Source of the DNA: a bacterium
GTDB lineage: Bacteria; Patescibacteriota; Saccharimonadia; Saccharimonadales; UBA4665
Length of the DNA: 47,265 nt
Direction: 5' to 3'
NCBI GenBank assembly: GCA_027448765.1
Contig: DAIDMV010000004.1
Span: 1-47,265 of the forward strand
Numbering within the stretch: position 1 is the first letter of the stretch; each line of letters begins with the position of its first letter. A program made the position numbers and the translations under genes. This document shows, in pieces, positions 15,215-21,651 of this stretch. Under the pieces are notes generated by a model. The model was not told where the DNA came from. It saw nothing but the letters and a program-made list of their open reading frames with translations, and did no database searches.

Positions 15215-15652
15215 TTATTTTTTAAAACTATTTAAAACAGTTGTCTCAGTCGTTGCATTACTAAAAACAGCCGTAGTACCAACTTGTTGGTCATTAGCGC
15301 CCACAACTCTTAAATAAAGAGTATCGACTAAACCATTAGCTGTTTTACTGATTCTATCATTAAAATCAATATTTTTACCACTAACATCAATACTGACATA
15401 AATATTATTACTACCATTAATACCAATTTTATTATACTGAATACCCTGAGCGTTTAATTGATGACCAATCAAAACTTCTTCCTCTAGTTCTTTAACCTTT
15501 GCTTGATTTTGTTGTTGACCATTGTGAACAACATCAACAACACCATAACCGGCTGCAGCTAATACTCCAACCGCTAAAAGAACTTTTAGTCCTTTGTGAC
15601 TTGTCTTTTTTTCTTGACCATCATTAATTGATTCTGCATTTTTTTTTCGCAT
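15215..15652 (-). CDS. Small membrane-anchored hypothetical protein
   Basis: This 145-residue protein has a lysine-rich cytoplasmic start, a single helix (GLKVLLAVGVLAAAGYGVVDVV, with positive residues before it) and an external domain of about 100 residues with a short coiled-coil-like start (QAKVKELEEEV). I do not recognise it. A strong AGGAG ribosome site sits nine bases upstream. It appears to be co-transcribed with the secreted transglycosylase-like gene 19 bases downstream, so a cell-envelope role is plausible. Confidence 0.7.
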   Translation of the reverse strand: MRKKNAESINDGQEKKTSHKGLKVLLAVGVLAAAGYGVVDVVHNGQQQNQAKVKELEEEVLIGHQLNAQGIQYNKIGINGSNNIYVSIDVSGKNIDFNDRISKTANGLVDTLYLRVVGANDQQVGTTAVFSNATTETTVLNSFKK

Positions 15653-15758
15653 TTTACTGTCTCCTAAAATTCATATTAATTAGTAGATAATACTACTTTT
15701 TGTCATTTTTGTCAATAATATGACGAAGTTTATACTACAAATTTTAGTTCTAAAAATA

Positions 15759-15785
15759 AAAATAGGGTTTTTAAAACCCTATTTT
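15759..15785 (-). terminator. Rho-independent terminator after the winged-helix gene
   Basis: A perfect 13-base dyad around one base (arms 15759-15771 and 15773-15785, core AGGGTTTT/AAAACCCT) is followed on the minus strand by a T-rich run. It lies 25 bases after the stop of the winged-helix gene at 15811. The near-symmetric sequence also has T-rich flanks on the plus strand, but no plus-strand gene ends here. Confidence 0.82.
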
Positions 15786-15810
15786 CTTAATTAATATTCT
15801 ATCACTCAAT

Positions 15811-16077
15811 TCAAGAAAACATCATGGTAGTTTGTGATTCTGGCCACATATACTCCATAAAGCGTCGACCCTTTGAACTAAGCGTTAACCAAATATCTAC
15901 TTTTGAAACTGCTTTTACTTTTATTAGTCCTTTGTGTTGCAAGGCTTGAACAATATGCTTAAGTTGTTTGCGATCAAATCTTAAGGTTTCCTCTAGAGAT
16001 ACTAGGTCGTCCTCGCCATCTTCACTAATTTGTTGCAAAACTAACAGATAATCTTTATGTAAAGATAGAACTTTCAT
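15811..16077 (-). CDS. Small winged-helix protein, MarR-like
   Basis: This 88-residue protein has the look of a minimal winged helix: an N-terminal helix, LVSLEETLRFDRKQLKHIVQALQHKGLIKV as helix-turn-helix with the recognition helix near 36-48, and a beta-wing ending LTLSSKGRRFMEYM. That last motif (LT..G) is typical of the MarR and PadR wing. It may regulate neighbouring genes, for example the divergent VIT-family transporter at 16197, but no operator is recognised. It has a strong AAGGAGG ribosome site and its own terminator at 15759-15785. Confidence 0.68.
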   Translation of the reverse strand: MKVLSLHKDYLLVLQQISEDGEDDLVSLEETLRFDRKQLKHIVQALQHKGLIKVKAVSKVDIWLTLSSKGRRFMEYMWPESQTTMMFS

Positions 16078-16184
16078 AATTTTAGCCCTCCTTTTTTAAT
16101 TATTAGCTTAAGCTAATACCTACCAGATTAAACCTACAACCTAAAGAATAACTTAAAAATTTTATAAATTAAGTTCTAATCTGT

Positions 16185-16190
16185 TAAAAT
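16185..16190 (+). promoter_or_regulatory. -10 box of the VIT-family gene, leaderless type
   Basis: TAAAAT followed by ATTGTC and the ATG at 16197, again a six-base spacing. No convincing -35 box is seen. Confidence 0.52.
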
Positions 16191-16196
16191 ATTGTC

Positions 16197-16892
16197 ATGG
16201 AACAGGAGACTAATCAACAATCCCTCAATAGATTGAACTCTATCCGAGCAGCTGTTTTGGGAGCTAATGATGGTATCGTATCGGTAGCTGGCATTATACT
16301 AGGTGTAGCAGGGGCTGATCACAGTGCTGGTGTTATTTTTACAGCTGGCATTGCTGGCCTATTAGCTGGTTCACTTTCTATGGCAGCCGGCGAATATATT
16401 TCAGTCAGTTCACAACGTGACACTCAAAAAGCTATGCTTGAAAAGGAAAGGCTTGAAATTGAAAATGATCCTGAAGGTGAATTTCAAGAATTAATTGGTC
16501 TTTACCAACAAAAAGGTCTATCGAAAAAGACAGCCACTATCGTAGCTCAAGAATTGACTGATCAAGACGCCTACAAAGCCCATATTGATGTCGAATTAGG
16601 TATTGATCCAGATGACCTCAATAACCCTGTTACAGCCGCTCTAGCTTCTGCCATATCATTTACAATAGGTGCTCTAATTCCATTACTAGCTATCACTCTT
16701 TCGCCAATAACTTGGAGAATCCCGATAACCTTTTTAGCCGTTTTAGCGGCACTTTCAATTACCGGCATTATTAGTGCTTATATTGGTGGCGCCAAAAAAA
16801 CCCCAGCTACTCTGAGAATTATTCTTGGTGGAATTATTGCCATCACAATTACCTATTTAATTGGTCGATTAATTGGTGGTCACATTCTTTAA
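16197..16892 (+). CDS. VIT/CCC1-family iron or manganese transporter
   Basis: This 231-residue protein begins with SIRAAVLGANDGIVSVAG, the signature of helix 1 in the VIT1/CCC1/Nramp-independent iron family. SMAAGEYISVSSQRD follows in helix 2. A cytosolic, Glu-rich metal-binding loop spans about residues 75-140 (EKERLEIENDPEGEFQEL). Three C-terminal helices end the protein. In eukaryotes these move Fe2+ or Mn2+ into vacuoles; in bacteria they probably export or balance the metals. It is divergent from the small winged-helix gene and has a leaderless promoter. It fits the metal-homeostasis theme with the Fur-family regulator. Confidence 0.9.
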   Translation: MEQETNQQSLNRLNSIRAAVLGANDGIVSVAGIILGVAGADHSAGVIFTAGIAGLLAGSLSMAAGEYISVSSQRDTQKAMLEKERLEIENDPEGEFQELIGLYQQKGLSKKTATIVAQELTDQDAYKAHIDVELGIDPDDLNNPVTAALASAISFTIGALIPLLAITLSPITWRIPITFLAVLAALSITGIISAYIGGAKKTPATLRIILGGIIAITITYLIGRLIGGHIL

Positions 16893-16934
16893 ACAATTTA
16901 TTTCAAGCAATTTTTATGATATATTACTAAAATT

Positions 16935-17312
16935 ATGGTGGTGAAAAAAAATAAAGTTTTTAATATTTACACTCTTATAGCTCTTATAGTTGTAGTAATC
17001 TCACTAAGCGGTCTAGTTCTACTAAAGAAAAAGCAAGTTAAATTACCACCTCACGGTAACGGTAATTTTAATATAACTAATCCATTAAGCGTCAAAACAT
17101 CTCAATCGTCTAATCAACTTCAAAATGGATCGATCAAAAACCCAGTTATTGAAGGTCAAAAATATTCTTTATTGGTTAAAAATAACTATAATCCAGTTAA
17201 TATTTCAAATAATTCTCTTCAAACTAACACTAATCAATTAGCACAAGGTAGTAGCAACCTACAATCTGGACCAAGTTACGAAAACCCAGCTATTCAAAGT
17301 CAAATTTATTAA
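16935..17312 (+). CDS. Membrane-anchored hypothetical protein
   Basis: This 125-residue protein has a short basic start, one membrane helix (IYTLIALIVVVISLSGLVLL) and an Asn/Gln/Ser-rich, apparently disordered external region. No recognised domain. It follows the VIT-family gene by 42 bases on the same strand and its stop shares TTAA with the convergent sodX gene at 17309. A TATGAT box at 16915-16920 may drive it separately. Confidence 0.62.
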   Translation: MVVKKNKVFNIYTLIALIVVVISLSGLVLLKKKQVKLPPHGNGNFNITNPLSVKTSQSSNQLQNGSIKNPVIEGQKYSLLVKNNYNPVNISNNSLQTNTNQLAQGSSNLQSGPSYENPAIQSQIY

Positions 17313-17629
17313 ATCTTAGGCCAGATAACTAAACCAATTAACTGATTACGACTAATTGGACCAAAAAACCGAGAATCACGACTATACTCTGGATTATCTC
17401 CCAGTACATACAGTTCATTTTGATTAGCCCATTTAACTCTCTTTATAATCTCTAATTGATTATAACGACAAATCACGACTCGACCAGTTAAATTAACTGG
17501 CTTATACTTAACCGCTAAAATTAATTGTCCGGTCGATAAACTGGGCAACATACTCTGACCTTCAACTCGACGAATTAATAAAAAATTAAGCTTGTTTAGT
17601 TTTTTTAAAAATTTCACTAATCTGATCAA
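17309..17629 (-). CDS. sodX: Nickel superoxide dismutase maturation protease (signal peptidase S26 type)
   Basis: This 106-residue protein has the S26 protease layout: nucleophile Ser26 in VEGQSMLPSL, base Lys63 in IIKRVKW, and LGDNPEYSRDSRFFGPI at the C-terminal side. Proteins of this type next to sodN remove the N-terminal extension of Ni-SOD so that its His becomes residue 1. It lacks the N-terminal membrane helix of a normal signal peptidase, apart from a mildly hydrophobic LNFLLI stretch. The start is uncertain: TTG at 17629 overlaps sodN by 44 bases, and GTG at 17617 is an alternative. No ATG is suitably placed before the Ser. Confidence 0.85.
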   Translation of the reverse strand: MIRLVKFLKKLNKLNFLLIRRVEGQSMLPSLSTGQLILAVKYKPVNLTGRVVICRYNQLEIIKRVKWANQNELYVLGDNPEYSRDSRFFGPISRNQLIGLVIWPKI

Positions 17630-17969
17630 TTAATTTAAGTAATTTATCGGCTTCTTGAACATCTTGATGACTTTTACACAAACTAGCTTGTTTAATAGTT
17701 TGCCAAACTAAATCATGCAACTCAGGAAATTTTTCTAAGTGGATTGGTTTAAAATAATCAGCCCATAATATCATCAAATGTTGTTTAACTAGTTCAGCTC
17801 GTTGTTCTTTAATAATAATAGCTCTTGTTTGATTGTAGCTATCTAACCCATCATATTTTTCCATAATAGCTTTAATTGATAAAGCTTCAATTTTAGCTTG
17901 TTCAGGATCATAAACTCCACACGGTAAATCACAATGAGCGTAAACTGCTTTTATTCTAAATATTTTCAT
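17586..17969 (-). CDS. sodN: Nickel-dependent superoxide dismutase
   Basis: This 127-residue protein carries the nickel hook HCDLPCGVYDP at residues 12-22, with His12, Cys13 and Cys17 as ligands, preceded by an 11-residue leader MKIFRIKAVYA. The leader must be removed for the His to become N-terminal. The rest (QTRAIIIKEQRAEL, WADYFKP.H.EKFPELH) follows the four-helix Ni-SOD closely. The mature length of about 116 is standard. It converts superoxide to oxygen and peroxide. The adjacent protease gene completes the pair. A strong AGGAGG ribosome site and a TATAAT box precede it. No nickel transporter is in the window. Confidence 0.96.
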   Translation of the reverse strand: MKIFRIKAVYAHCDLPCGVYDPEQAKIEALSIKAIMEKYDGLDSYNQTRAIIIKEQRAELVKQHLMILWADYFKPIHLEKFPELHDLVWQTIKQASLCKSHQDVQEADKLLKLIDQISEIFKKTKQA

Positions 17970-17973
17970 CTTG

Positions 17974-17999
17974 CCTCCTCTTTTTATATATTTATTATA
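17974..17999 (-). promoter_or_regulatory. sodN -10 box and ribosome binding site
   Basis: TATAAT (17999-17994) and AGGAGG (17979-17974) read on the minus strand; the ribosome site is four bases from the ATG. Unlike many genes here, sodN has a proper leader and a strong ribosome site, which suggests high expression. Confidence 0.6.
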
Positions 18000-18006
18000 A
18001 CTTAAA

Positions 18007-18654
18007 CTAACTTATTTTATGCTGATTTCTCCAATGATTAATAGCTTGATGATCACCACTCAACAAAACATCAGGTACTTTTAAACCATCATATTCAGTT
18101 GGTCGAGTGTACTGTGGATATTCTTTTGTTTTATCATCTAATTGAAAAGATTCATCGAGACTACTTGATTCACCACCTAAAACACCTGGCAACAAACGAA
18201 TAACCGAGTCGACTATTATCATGGCCGGTATTTCACCACCCGTTAAAATATAATTACCGATCGAAAATACTTCATCAACATAATGAGTAATTCTCTCATC
18301 ATAACCTTCGTATTTGGGACAAATGATCAGATAATTAGTTTTAGATTGGCTCAATCGAATAGCTTCAGATTGTAAATAAGTCTTACCTCTTGGTGATGGT
18401 AAAATAACTGACAACTTAGGCTCCAGTGTCTTTATCTGATGAATCAAAGTAATTATCGGCTCCGGCTTTAAAACCATGCCATCACCACCACCATAAGGCA
18501 CATCATCAACTTGTTTTCTAGGTCCCAGACCAAAATCTCGAATATTAATAAACTGATAGTCAAAAACACCTAATTTTTTGGCTTTTAATAACATACTTGA
18601 CGACAACAACTGATCAAAAACTTCAGGAAAGAGACTAGCCAAGTAAAACTTCAT
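18007..18654 (-). CDS. trmD: tRNA (guanine-N1)-methyltransferase TrmD
   Basis: This 215-residue SPOUT methyltransferase modifies G37 of tRNAs with CCN, CUN or CGG anticodons, preventing frameshifts. It has the family features VDDVPYGGGDGMVLKPEP, CPKYEGYDERI, and the knot region SIGNYILTGGEIPAMIIVDS. The length is slightly short; the C-terminal domain is reduced compared with E. coli TrmD (255 residues). It is encoded in the order rpsP, khpA, trmD, as commonly found, and follows khpA by 12 bases. Confidence 0.94.
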   Translation of the reverse strand: MKFYLASLFPEVFDQLLSSSMLLKAKKLGVFDYQFINIRDFGLGPRKQVDDVPYGGGDGMVLKPEPIITLIHQIKTLEPKLSVILPSPRGKTYLQSEAIRLSQSKTNYLIICPKYEGYDERITHYVDEVFSIGNYILTGGEIPAMIIVDSVIRLLPGVLGGESSSLDESFQLDDKTKEYPQYTRPTEYDGLKVPDVLLSGDHQAINHWRNQHKIS

Positions 18655-18666
18655 TTTAACTATTAG

Positions 18667-19092
18667 CTAGACATCAAGATCATCGAATTCGGCTAATTCT
18701 TGTCGAGTTTTTTCAAAACGATCTTCTTCAACTGGTTCTGGTTTAGTTTGTTCTAAGTTATCTAACAATTTTTCACCTTCAGACCTAGTAGTTGAATCGC
18801 TAACAGCCGATGATTGATATCTTTCTGATTGATGATGATTATGATCAGAGTTATCAACAATTTTTAGATTATAACGAGCATCATTTTTAGTGCCTAAAGC
18901 CCTTAACAAAGTTCTAATGCTCTGTGCCGTTACGCCATGTTTACCGATGACACGTCCTAAATCTTCTGGATCAACTGTTAACTCTAATAAAACACCCTTT
19001 TCATCAATAGTTCTTTTTACTTCTATTTTGTCAGGATTACCGACTAAGGCTTTAACTACATATTCAACAAACTGCTGATCAATACTACTCAT
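18667..19092 (-). CDS. khpA: KH-domain RNA-binding protein (KhpA-like)
   Basis: The first 80 residues of this 141-residue protein match KhpA: FVEYVVKALV, the GxxG loop VIGKHGVTAQSIR, and a C-terminal ARYNLKIVD strand. An acidic, low-complexity C-terminal tail of about 60 residues is not usual for KhpA and may be disordered. It lies between rpsP and trmD, the standard position of this gene. It probably binds RNA together with a KhpB partner that is not in the window. Confidence 0.88.
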   Translation of the reverse strand: MSSIDQQFVEYVVKALVGNPDKIEVKRTIDEKGVLLELTVDPEDLGRVIGKHGVTAQSIRTLLRALGTKNDARYNLKIVDNSDHNHHQSERYQSSAVSDSTTRSEGEKLLDNLEQTKPEPVEEDRFEKTRQELAEFDDLDV

Positions 19093-19166
19093 TTTAAGAC
19101 TCCCTAGATTAACTTAATTTATAAAACAATTATACCAAAAGATTAAAAAATTTAAAAAATCTACCC

Positions 19167-19568
19167 TTATTCTTCTACACTAGAAGATTCTGAAACTTCA
19201 ACTGTTTCTTTGGTCTCTTCAGCCGACGATTCTGCTGTCACTTCATCGGTTGTTTGAGTTTGATTTTTTCTTAATTTTTCTTGATGTTTAATTGATCGAG
19301 TTTTAGGCTTTGATTTTTTCACCCAACCAGGTAATTTAATTTTTTGTTGCTCTAATATACTAATTACCCTATCAGAGGGTTGAGCCCCATGATCTAGAAA
19401 AAATTGAACTCGTTCTTGATTGACTACTACATCTTTGGAATGAGGGTCATAATGTCCGACTAAAGCTACTACCTTACCACTGGTAGGAGTTCGTCTTGAA
19501 TCTTGAACAACTAAGCGATAAAAAGCCCTGGATTTACGACCATTTCTCTGTAATCGAATTACTAACAT
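19167..19568 (-). CDS. rpsP: Ribosomal protein bS16
   Basis: This 133-residue protein begins LVIRLQRNGRKSRAFYRLVV, followed by DSRRTPTSGKVVALVGHYDPHSK and the region YFLDHGAQPSDRV-like (FFLDHGAQPSDRVISIL). These are typical of bS16 of the small ribosomal subunit. The first 85 residues are the conserved protein; the remaining 48 are a Lys- then Glu/Ser/Thr-rich tail. It is first in the rpsP-khpA-trmD group. An AAAGGAAA ribosome site lies upstream. Confidence 0.94.
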   Translation of the reverse strand: MLVIRLQRNGRKSRAFYRLVVQDSRRTPTSGKVVALVGHYDPHSKDVVVNQERVQFFLDHGAQPSDRVISILEQQKIKLPGWVKKSKPKTRSIKHQEKLRKNQTQTTDEVTAESSAEETKETVEVSESSSVEE

Positions 19569-19648
19569 ACGCTATTATTATTTCCTTTTATATACTATCC
19601 TGATAATTTTATAAGTATCTTCGAAGATTGTCAAATATTTCAATCTTT

Positions 19649-20359
19649 TTAATGTCTCATAATTTGATGATAATGTTTTTCTAAAGCGTCAATAGCTGCT
19701 TGTTGTTGAGCTAACTGCTTAGAGGGTCCAGTACCCTGACCAATTATCTTATTATCAGCAAAAACTGCTACCGTAAAAGTTTTTTCATGGTCTGGTCCCG
19801 TTTCTGAAACAACTTTATAAAACGGAGTAGCTAATTCTTGACTTTGAACCACTTCCTGTAATTTCGATTTAGGATCAACCCAAGAACCAGTTGATAAAAT
19901 ATTATTTAAAGTCACAATCAGATTATCTTGAATAAACTTTTGAACTACTGAGTAGCCTTGATCTAAATAAATAGCTCCTATCACAGCTTCAAAGCAATTA
20001 GCTAAAATTTGATCACGAGCCCGTTGACTACCTCTTTTTTCACCCTTAGAAAGTCTTAAATAATTTTCAAAACCTAATTTTTTAGCAATTGAACCGATAC
20101 TTTCCGTTCGAACCAAACTACTTCGCCAGTTAGTTAAAATACCTTCAGCTTCGTTATAATTTAAGAATAAGTACTCCGTGACGACCAATTCTAAGACTGC
20201 ATCACCTAAAAATTCTAGCCGTTCATTATGCTCAGTAATCGTTTTTTTATGCTCGTTTAAATAAGATCGATGCGTAAAAGCTTTTTGCAGTAAAGATATG
20301 TCATCAATATTGATTTTTAAAATATTTTCAGCTAGAGAACGATAATCATTTAATTGCAT
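19649..20359 (-). CDS. rnc: Ribonuclease III
   Basis: This 236-residue protein has a catalytic domain with the signature ERLEFLGDA (residues 46-54) and a second acidic site NCFEAVIGAIYLD. A double-stranded-RNA-binding domain follows from about residue 158 (PKSKLQEVVQSQ, QQQAAIDALE). It processes rRNA precursors and other structured RNAs. I place the start at 20359, 14 codons inside the longest frame, because TATAAT lies exactly six bases upstream and the protein starts like the family. The promoter is within the 3' end of the upstream Nudix gene, so rnc may be transcribed both with it and alone. Confidence 0.93.
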   Translation of the reverse strand: MQLNDYRSLAENILKINIDDISLLQKAFTHRSYLNEHKKTITEHNERLEFLGDAVLELVVTEYLFLNYNEAEGILTNWRSSLVRTESIGSIAKKLGFENYLRLSKGEKRGSQRARDQILANCFEAVIGAIYLDQGYSVVQKFIQDNLIVTLNNILSTGSWVDPKSKLQEVVQSQELATPFYKVVSETGPDHEKTFTVAVFADNKIIGQGTGPSKQLAQQQAAIDALEKHYHQIMRH

Positions 20360-20365
20360 ATTGAT

Positions 20366-20371
20366 ATTATA
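20366..20371 (-). promoter_or_regulatory. -10 box of rnc, leaderless type, inside the Nudix gene end
   Basis: TATAAT (minus strand) followed by ATCAAT and ATG at 20359. It overlaps the last codons of the Nudix gene. It decides the rnc start. Confidence 0.58.
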
Positions 20372-20870
20372 AACGATTAGTTCTAATTTTTTTGATACCA
20401 ACTAAAATTAATTTAGCAATATCCTCATAGGCGATTAAATCAACTGCCTGATCAGGTTGAAACCATTGAATACCTGACAACCATTTTTCTGGTTTAAATT
20501 TATCACTATCCTGATCAATTTCAACCAAATAAAGATGCATGGTCATCAAGACTAAAGTATTGAGCCTTTTATATTTAAAATTGACCTTACCCAACCAAGA
20601 ATAAACTTGAACATGTTCTAAGCCTGTTTCTTCTTGGATTTCTCTTTTGGCAGTTTGACGTGGCTCTTCGCCAGGATCGACATGACCTTTCGGGATAGTC
20701 CAACGTTTTTTCACGTCTCGAATTAACAAAATCTCAAACCCAGCTTTTTGACGACGAAAAATAACACCACCAGCGGTAGTTTCATGAACAACCTCAGTAA
20801 TTTCAATAGGTTTATGAATGATTTTTTTAAAACCTTTCAAGGGTTGAATTTTTTTCATAATTTCAACCAT
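20367..20870 (-). CDS. Nudix hydrolase
   Basis: This 167-residue protein has the full Nudix box G62-x5-E-x7-REIQEETGL (residues 62-84), which binds the metal and hydrolyses nucleoside diphosphate linkages. The preceding segment, TTAGGVIFRR...RWTIPKGH, resembles the NUDT2/Ap4A hydrolase branch, but the substrate is not fixed by sequence. It lies between nusB and rnc. The start is ambiguous: AAAGGAG is followed after one base by ATG at 20870 and after 13 bases by a second ATG (MKKIQPLKG). The upstream start is used here. Confidence 0.88.
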   Translation of the reverse strand: MVEIMKKIQPLKGFKKIIHKPIEITEVVHETTAGGVIFRRQKAGFEILLIRDVKKRWTIPKGHVDPGEEPRQTAKREIQEETGLEHVQVYSWLGKVNFKYKRLNTLVLMTMHLYLVEIDQDSDKFKPEKWLSGIQWFQPDQAVDLIAYEDIAKLILVGIKKIRTNRL

Positions 20871-20881
20871 ACTCCTTTTAA

Positions 20882-21304
20882 TTAAACGTTAGCTGAATGA
20901 ATAGTTCCCAAAACGCCATTAATAAATTTAGATGAATTATCGCTGCCGAAAGCTTTAGCTAGTTCAATCGCCTCATTGATAGCAACTTTAGGTGGAATAT
21001 CTTCGTGTAATAATTCATAGACACCTAGCCTTAAAATTGAACGATCGATGCGAGCGATTTGCTCTAATGGCCACTGTTTAGCCACCGGCTGAATTGTTTG
21101 ATCAAGTTCTTCTAAATGTTCTGTAACGCCGTGAACAAGTTCAAATATAAATTTTTGATCATGTAAAATTTCACTATATCGTTCGATATTCCTAGCCGTA
21201 ATTTCATCGACATCAACCGTAGTGTCCCCGGCCATTTGTCGAAATTCAACTTCGAAAAGAACTTGTAAAGCTACTATCCTACCCAGGTGACGATTCGATG
21301 CCAC
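20882..21304 (-). CDS. nusB: Transcription antitermination factor NusB
   Basis: This 140-residue all-helical protein has features of NusB: an N-terminal [13 protein letters not shown], middle [22 protein letters not shown] and the C-terminal [30 protein letters not shown]. It forms part of the rRNA antitermination complex with NusE (S10). The start is GTG (21304) with an AAGGA ribosome site about eight bases before it. It follows rpmF after a 9-3-9 hairpin and precedes a Nudix gene. Confidence 0.94.
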   Translation of the reverse strand: MASNRHLGRIVALQVLFEVEFRQMAGDTTVDVDEITARNIERYSEILHDQKFIFELVHGVTEHLEELDQTIQPVAKQWPLEQIARIDRSILRLGVYELLHEDIPPKVAINEAIELAKAFGSDNSSKFINGVLGTIHSANV

Positions 21305-21328
21305 GATATTATCCTTTTTAATTTTAAT

Positions 21329-21349
21329 TAAGTCTATCTGATAGACTTA
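21329..21349 (-). repeat. 9-bp hairpin between rpmF and nusB
   Basis: TAAGTCTAT-CTG-ATAGACTTA is a perfect inverted repeat with three-base loop, four bases after the rpmF stop. On the minus strand it is followed by AATTAAAATTAAAAAGG, not a T run, so it is a weak terminator at best. It may be an attenuator or processing site between rpmF and nusB. Confidence 0.6.
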
Positions 21350-21352
21350 TCG

Positions 21353-21511
21353 TTAATTAGCCTTCTTAACAACTTTTCTTCCCGACTCACCAACAGTTGT
21401 TCGAACTTTAATAGGAGATTTCGCATTGACTGATCTTGCCAAATCTAAGAATTGATGACTTCTTCTAGTACCAGTTTTACGTGGACTGGTTCGCTTTTTA
21501 GGCTTTCCCAT
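21353..21511 (-). CDS. rpmF: Ribosomal protein bL32
   Basis: This gene is short: 52 codons plus stop. The protein begins MGKPKKRTSPRKTGTRRSHQF, matching the bL32 start (AVPKKRTSKSR...RRSHW), and ends with a basic GRKVVKKAN. It lacks the two Cys pairs of zinc-binding bL32 forms, so it is the zinc-free type. An AAGGAG ribosome site is seen, and a consensus promoter (TTGAAT-17-TATGAT) lies about 40 bases upstream. It is followed by nusB. Confidence 0.9.
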   Translation of the reverse strand: MGKPKKRTSPRKTGTRRSHQFLDLARSVNAKSPIKVRTTVGESGRKVVKKAN

Positions 21512-21551
21512 ACAATATTTTCTCCTTTGGTTTTGCTAATCAATTGATAGT

Positions 21552-21580
21552 ATCATAACAATTTAACTGAAGAAATTCAA
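21552..21580 (-). promoter_or_regulatory. Consensus promoter of rpmF
   Basis: The -35 box TTGAAT (21580-21575) and -10 box TATGAT (21557-21552) are separated by exactly 17 bases on the minus strand. The gene start at 21511 leaves a leader of about 35 bases with an AAGGAG ribosome site. It is one of the best housekeeping promoters in the window. Confidence 0.75.
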
Positions 21581-21651
21581 ATATTTTCAATTAATTAGAC
21601 TAGAATAATTAAGGTCTGTAAAATAATCTAAGTAACAAAATAGTTGCTACA

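Noticed and set aside
19615-19648. Inverted repeat AAGATTG/CAATCTT as rnc terminator
   Set aside because: On the minus strand, the direction of rnc, it is followed by CGAAG rather than a T run. The T run is on the plus strand, where no gene ends.
20360-20401. Longer RNase III start at 20401
   Set aside because: The extra residues overlap the end of the Nudix gene and the TATAAT box. The shorter form matches the family N-terminus.
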